Source of the DNA: Chaetoceros tenuissimus
Taxonomy: Eukaryota; Bacillariophyta; Thalassiosirophyceae; Chaetocerotales; Chaetocerotaceae
Assembly: GCA_021927905.1 (NCBI GenBank)
Contig: BLLK01000069.1
Span: 2,604,001 to 2,668,000 of the forward strand
Direction: 5' to 3'
Length of the DNA stretch: 64,000 nucleotides
Positions 60,817 through 64,000 of the stretch are shown here, piece after piece; position 1 is the stretch's first letter; every line of letters begins with the position of its first letter. Position numbers and translations under genes: made by a program. The notes beneath the pieces are model-generated. The model had not been told where the DNA came from. It saw only the letters and a list, made by a program, of their open reading frames with translations, and did no database searches.

Positions 60817-61650
60817 ATGCCTAGACGTGAAAGAAATGAAGAGGTTCCGACAGATGCTCCATCAATCATTCTTCCAAGTTGGTTTCATGAAGCAAAGAAA
60901 TACCAAGTGATGGAATATGATACAAAGAAATATCCATTTAGAGAAGTGATTGCTGAATGGCTTGAAGTTCCATCTGATAAACTTGAACAAATACATGAAA
61001 TAAAAACTATTCCAGAAACTCGAACGCCTATTCATCCACTCATTCGTCATGCTTGGACAGCTGCTAAACTCGAACCAAAGATATCGAGTACCATGAGAAG
61101 AGCAAAAAAGACAGGTTTGTACTCTTCACCACAATATGAAAATTATATAAAAGTATATAGGGATTTCATACGGAATGAGATTCGACCTCTTTGTACCAAT
61201 GGCTCCATTGATGAACAAATTGTGTATCAATATCCACCAACTACCAGAGTTGTAATGCCTAATGGAAACAAGACAATATCTATGCATTGTGACAAGGACT
61301 ATGATAACCATCAAGATGCTGAAATAAACTTTTGGATTCCAGTAACTTTGGTTCGAGGAAACAATTCACTATTTTTGGAAAGTAAACCAGGTAAAGGAGA
61401 TTTTCAATCAGTAGAACTACAATATGGACAATATCTAAAGTTTGATGGGCATGATTGTCGTCACTACACTGTTCATAATGATACAGATACATGTAGAGTT
61501 TCTTTTGACTTTAGAGTAATTCCAACAGGATTGTGTACTCAGAAACAGAGGATAGGGGACTTTTGTGTTGAGGAGACAACATCAGATGCTGCGTATATAT
61601 CTTATTGGAAAAAATCGAAAAAGAATTCCAATCCTATACCTTGTGATTAG
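60817..61650 (+). CDS. StrG-like 2-oxoglutarate/Fe(II) dioxygenase
   Basis: 277 aa, no intron. The core follows streptomycin-biosynthesis StrG-like enzymes: MHCDKDYDNHQDAEINFWIP (His157 and Asp159 of HxD), VTLVRGNNSLFLESKPGKGD, VELQYGQYLKFDGHDCRHYT (His216, the distal Fe ligand) and CRVSFDFRVIP (Arg, 2OG carboxylate). All ligands are present. The N-terminal ~130 residues are helical. StrG relatives occur mainly in bacteria and modify small molecules; a few are in algae. No targeting peptide. The substrate is unknown. Its promoter is close to the young MITE. Confidence 0.85.
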   Translation: MPRRERNEEVPTDAPSIILPSWFHEAKKYQVMEYDTKKYPFREVIAEWLEVPSDKLEQIHEIKTIPETRTPIHPLIRHAWTAAKLEPKISSTMRRAKKTGLYSSPQYENYIKVYRDFIRNEIRPLCTNGSIDEQIVYQYPPTTRVVMPNGNKTISMHCDKDYDNHQDAEINFWIPVTLVRGNNSLFLESKPGKGDFQSVELQYGQYLKFDGHDCRHYTVHNDTDTCRVSFDFRVIPTGLCTQKQRIGDFCVEETTSDAAYISYWKKSKKNSNPIPCD

Positions 61651-61805
61651 AAACAAGTTGTCATTTTAAAAGTCTATTGTTTTCAAATTACTGATGTTTA
61701 TATATTTTATCAAAAAAGATATAAAATAGAAATGAATAGGACTACCTGATAAAAACTATATAATGCACTATCCTAACATGTCGATCTACCATTTGCAATG
61801 TTGAT

Positions 61806-62855
61806 CTACCACTTGAGTTTTCCTCCTAGGTTGAATTTTTCCAACAGGTTTCTGTAGTAAGGTAAAAGATCTTTAATAGATGTTCTCAAGTCATTGGAGC
61901 CATCTTTTGTGTAGAGATCAAATCTATTGAACAATTGTACCCACTCGATACGTGCCTCATCTTCAGGCTTCAAAAGGTGTCGGTAGGCTCCCTTGTCGTG
62001 GAGTGGATAAGCGCTATGGTAGCGAATCATATCCAAGCCTGCTTGAGGAATTGTAGTTTCATTTGCTACAAGCATGCGATACATGTATTCATCATGTCCC
62101 CAAGCGAAGCAGAGGCTGTCTAGGCCACAATGTGGTTCATACATTCCATACTTGGTATTGTATTTTGGGTTGCTCATGTCAGGATTGAGTTTATTGAATT
62201 CTGGAAAGACTACAGCATCGTCAGGAATTTCACAACCTACGACAAAGGTATCACCTCCTAGCGCCCATTGCTTTCCTTTTGGATTATATCCGTCTTGACC
62301 GTCCTTGCCATTACCCCACAAAAACATAATCTTTCCCATATCATGAAGGAGTCCAGTCAATTGCATCCATTCTGGATGACCCGCTCGTCTTAATCTATAA
62401 GAAAATTTAGGACAAAGATATAAGAGACAAAGTCGAAGAGACAAAGACGAAGAGACAAAGACGTGGTTAACTTGCACTATCAATGAATGAACTTACCCTT
62501 CTGCAGTTTGCAAAAGATGGAGCAAATTTGGAAGGTCTAGGTCTGGATCGGATGCATCAACATAATTCTCAAGTTCCGCGAAAGCTTCTTCGATGGTCAT
62601 GAGTCTTCGGTACTTTCCATTTGTGAAGTTATACTTTTCTTCCATTTTTCTGTAGAAATCAACAGTGTGATACTTTCTCATATCTCTGTAGTGCTCAACA
62701 ACGCGTTCTGGAGATTCGTTAGCATCATAGATACGGAATTCTTCGTCAGCTTTTTCATTAGTCTTGATCGTGTCAAACTTATTTGGTACAGCGATGCCGA
62801 TTGCAGCTGCTGGTACTACCATACATTCAGACTCATTGCTTGGTTTTGGTGCCAT
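61806..62855 (-). CDS. MIOX: myo-Inositol oxygenase
   Basis: Exons 62855-62497 and 62394-61806 give 315 aa (animals ~285). The intron is GTAAGT...TTATAG and splits a Gly codon (TAE|GLRRAGHPEW). Di-iron ligands are all visible: NLLHLLQTAE (His), GLLHDMGK (His-Asp), FAWGHDEYMY (His), MIRYHSAYPLHDKGAYRHL (His) and LFNRFDLYTK (Asp). Substrate residues in DPDLDLPN and WALGGDTFVVGC also match. It cleaves myo-inositol to glucuronate with O2. The intron contains repeated GACAAAG/CGAAGA units (62411-62465). The gene converges with the dioxygenase gene. Confidence 0.97.
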
Positions 62856-63495
62856 TGTTTAAGCAGTTAGGAGAGGACTTCTCTAAAATATTTGCAGGAA
62901 GAGATGTTTATAAAATGAAAAACTTTTTATGAAGACTTCTCTCGTTCCAACTTCTTCTGTCAGATGAAAAAGAACATCGGAGTCGAGAGAACACTTCATG
63001 TGTTTGATGAAGACCTGACACCTGCCACTTCAATCAAATCAATGGTGCTGAGCAAATTCAGTTTGTGTAGTTGTCTTAGCCTGTGTAGTTTCATAAAAAA
63101 TTTCTCTACCCAAGCTAAAGCCGACATGTTAAAACTCAAAAAGTGAGCCGATGAAAGCATCAATCATGATCGTGTCAAAGACGTGGCACCTACTTTACTT
63201 AAGCCCTATTGACATATTTTGTCATTCAAACCGTGAAGATTTGGTACTTCAAAATTGTCCTGCCGAAATTGCACTATGCAATTTCGGCAGGATTGTTCTT
63301 CTGTTGAGAACATGTTCCAAATCATTGGAGTTGGATAAATGAGAAGGTAAAAGATATGATTCAGCACAAGGCATCAGATTGTTTTGATGAAGATATTTTT
63401 ATTTAAGAAATTTACTTGTAAAAGTCCCCAATGAATGGCTTTTGCTATCCTAAAACTCTACATAAAACAGAAATCATAAAAACTATTTATGTTTC
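62856..63495. other. Intergenic, hairpin only
   Basis: 640 bp between MIOX and the coiled-coil gene. Contains the hairpin at 63258-63292. Small ORFs (62964-63146 and 63151-63342) have no domain and are likely chance. Confidence 0.5.
63258..63292. repeat. Perfect hairpin, 16-bp stem and 3-nt loop
   Basis: CCTGCCGAAATTGCA, loop CTA, then TGCAATTTCGGCAGG, plus one more T-A pair outside. This is longer than expected by chance in a 0.6 kb gap. It could be a foldback remnant, a small structured RNA or a strand-specific 3' structure. Confidence 0.9.
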
Positions 63496-64000
63496 TCATT
63501 TCTCAAATTCCCATAGTTTTCTTTTTGCATCACGTAGATGATTCATAGTTTTCAAATGATTGACCTTTTCAATTTCAAGGGAGTGCAATGCTTCCTCCAA
63601 TTCTTTTCTCAAAAATTTGTCATCTCCAGACTTAACTAACTTTCCTCCCTTTTGTTTCTCAGCCTGTGCTGCTTTTTTCTTGAAGAATTCCAATTGTTCT
63701 TCTTTACGCTTAAGTTCGTTTATTGACTGCATTTTTTCTCTTCTAAGGTTTTCAGTTTCTTTCTCAAATTTCTTAATCGCTGCATTTGCTTGTTTCAATG
63801 CGTCGTCTCTTTGTTGGATCTCTTTTTCAATGCGTACTTTTTCATTATGCTCTTGCAATCTGATTTTGTGGAGCGCTTGCATCTCTTCATTCATCTTTTG
63901 CAATTCTCTCTTGAGATAGTTCACGTCATTCGCAGATTCATTACTCCCACTATTCATGTTTCTAGGATCTCTGACATTACTCTGTTGTCTAACATTGCTT
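63496..64000 (-). CDS. Coiled-coil protein, 5' partial
   Basis: The C-terminal ~168 residues of a gene that continues beyond the window. The frame is open upstream of the Met at 63957 to base 64000 (SNVRQQSNVRDPRN before it), so that Met is not necessarily the start. Almost all residues form heptads: YLKRELQKMNEEMQALHKIR, EKVRIEKEIQQRDDALKQAN, NLRREKMQSINELKRKEEQL, ELEEALHSLEIEKVNHLKTM. No other domain is visible. Long coiled coils of this kind occur in cytoskeletal, basal body and golgin proteins; no function assigned. Confidence 0.8.
   Translation of the reverse strand, partial: SNVRQQSNVRDPRNMNSGSNESANDVNYLKRELQKMNEEMQALHKIRLQEHNEKVRIEKEIQQRDDALKQANAAIKKFEKETENLRREKMQSINELKRKEEQLEFFKKKAAQAEKQKGGKLVKSGDDKFLRKELEEALHSLEIEKVNHLKTMNHLRDAKRKLWEFEK

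Noticed and set aside
62964-63342. Two small ORFs between MIOX and the coiled-coil gene
   Set aside because: No conserved motif, one spans the hairpin; likely chance.
1-64000. tRNA genes, CRISPR arrays, rRNA
   Set aside because: No cloverleaf with a GGTTCRANNCC arm, no regularly spaced direct repeats and no rRNA signature seen by eye. A tRNA scan could still find one.

Overview
The window looks like nuclear DNA of a diatom (a stramenopile with a secondary red-algal plastid). The evidence is a fucoxanthin-chlorophyll-type light-harvesting gene, plastid presequences with an Ala/Ser-Phe cleavage motif, a bZIP-PAS transcription factor of the stramenopile type, two heat-shock-factor (HSF) genes, short GT-AG introns (mostly 60-120 nt, at most one to three per gene) and about 40% GC. 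The species cannot be told from sequence alone. I find about 40 genes, three MITE-like elements and one recent tandem duplication. No tRNA, rRNA, CRISPR array or autonomous transposon was seen.

Layout. 1-11.2 kb: end of a YjbQ-family gene, a TLDc-domain gene, a light-harvesting gene, a 1.8 kb stretch without a convincing gene, a zinc-finger/Reelin-like/multi-TM protein and a Nup133-like nucleoporin. 11.8-24 kb: bZIP-PAS regulator, a very long protein with a degenerate ABC ATPase domain, an OB-fold/methyltransferase fusion and a MORN-repeat protein. 24.3-33 kb: a GcvH-like protein that seems to have lost its lipoyl lysine, a conserved unknown, the CtpA lumenal protease, NIP7, two tandem EF-hand membrane paralogues and the GRC3/NOL9 RNA kinase. 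33-44.9 kb: a small membrane protein, ETF-QO with a partial tandem copy of its 3' end, a TPR protein, COX19, a coiled-coil tail-anchored protein, PEX22-like, a HACD-like protein with an altered active site and a plastid flavoprotein. 45.3-51.7 kb: two HSF genes in divergent orientation. 52-64 kb: Mpv17/PMP22, an EGF-like receptor-like protein, a GNAT-like protein, a plastid aspartic protease, an RBM18-like RRM protein, a spliced twin-CX9C protein, PITHD1-like, a StrG-like dioxygenase, myo-inositol oxygenase and the end of a coiled-coil gene.

How the genes relate. There are no operons. Themes do recur: ribosome biogenesis (NIP7, GRC3/NOL9), mitochondrial IMS and respiratory assembly (COX19, a twin-CX9C protein, ETF-QO), peroxisome and lipid functions (PEX22, HACD-like) and plastid biogenesis (light-harvesting protein, CtpA, aspartic protease, flavoprotein). 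Several convergent neighbours have stop codons only 22-65 bp apart, so their 3' UTRs must overlap. The best leads are the domain fusions, three apparent catalytic-residue losses (GcvH-like, HACD-like, ABC ATPase), the ETF-QO duplication and a MITE family with TAGG..TTCCGGTTG termini.
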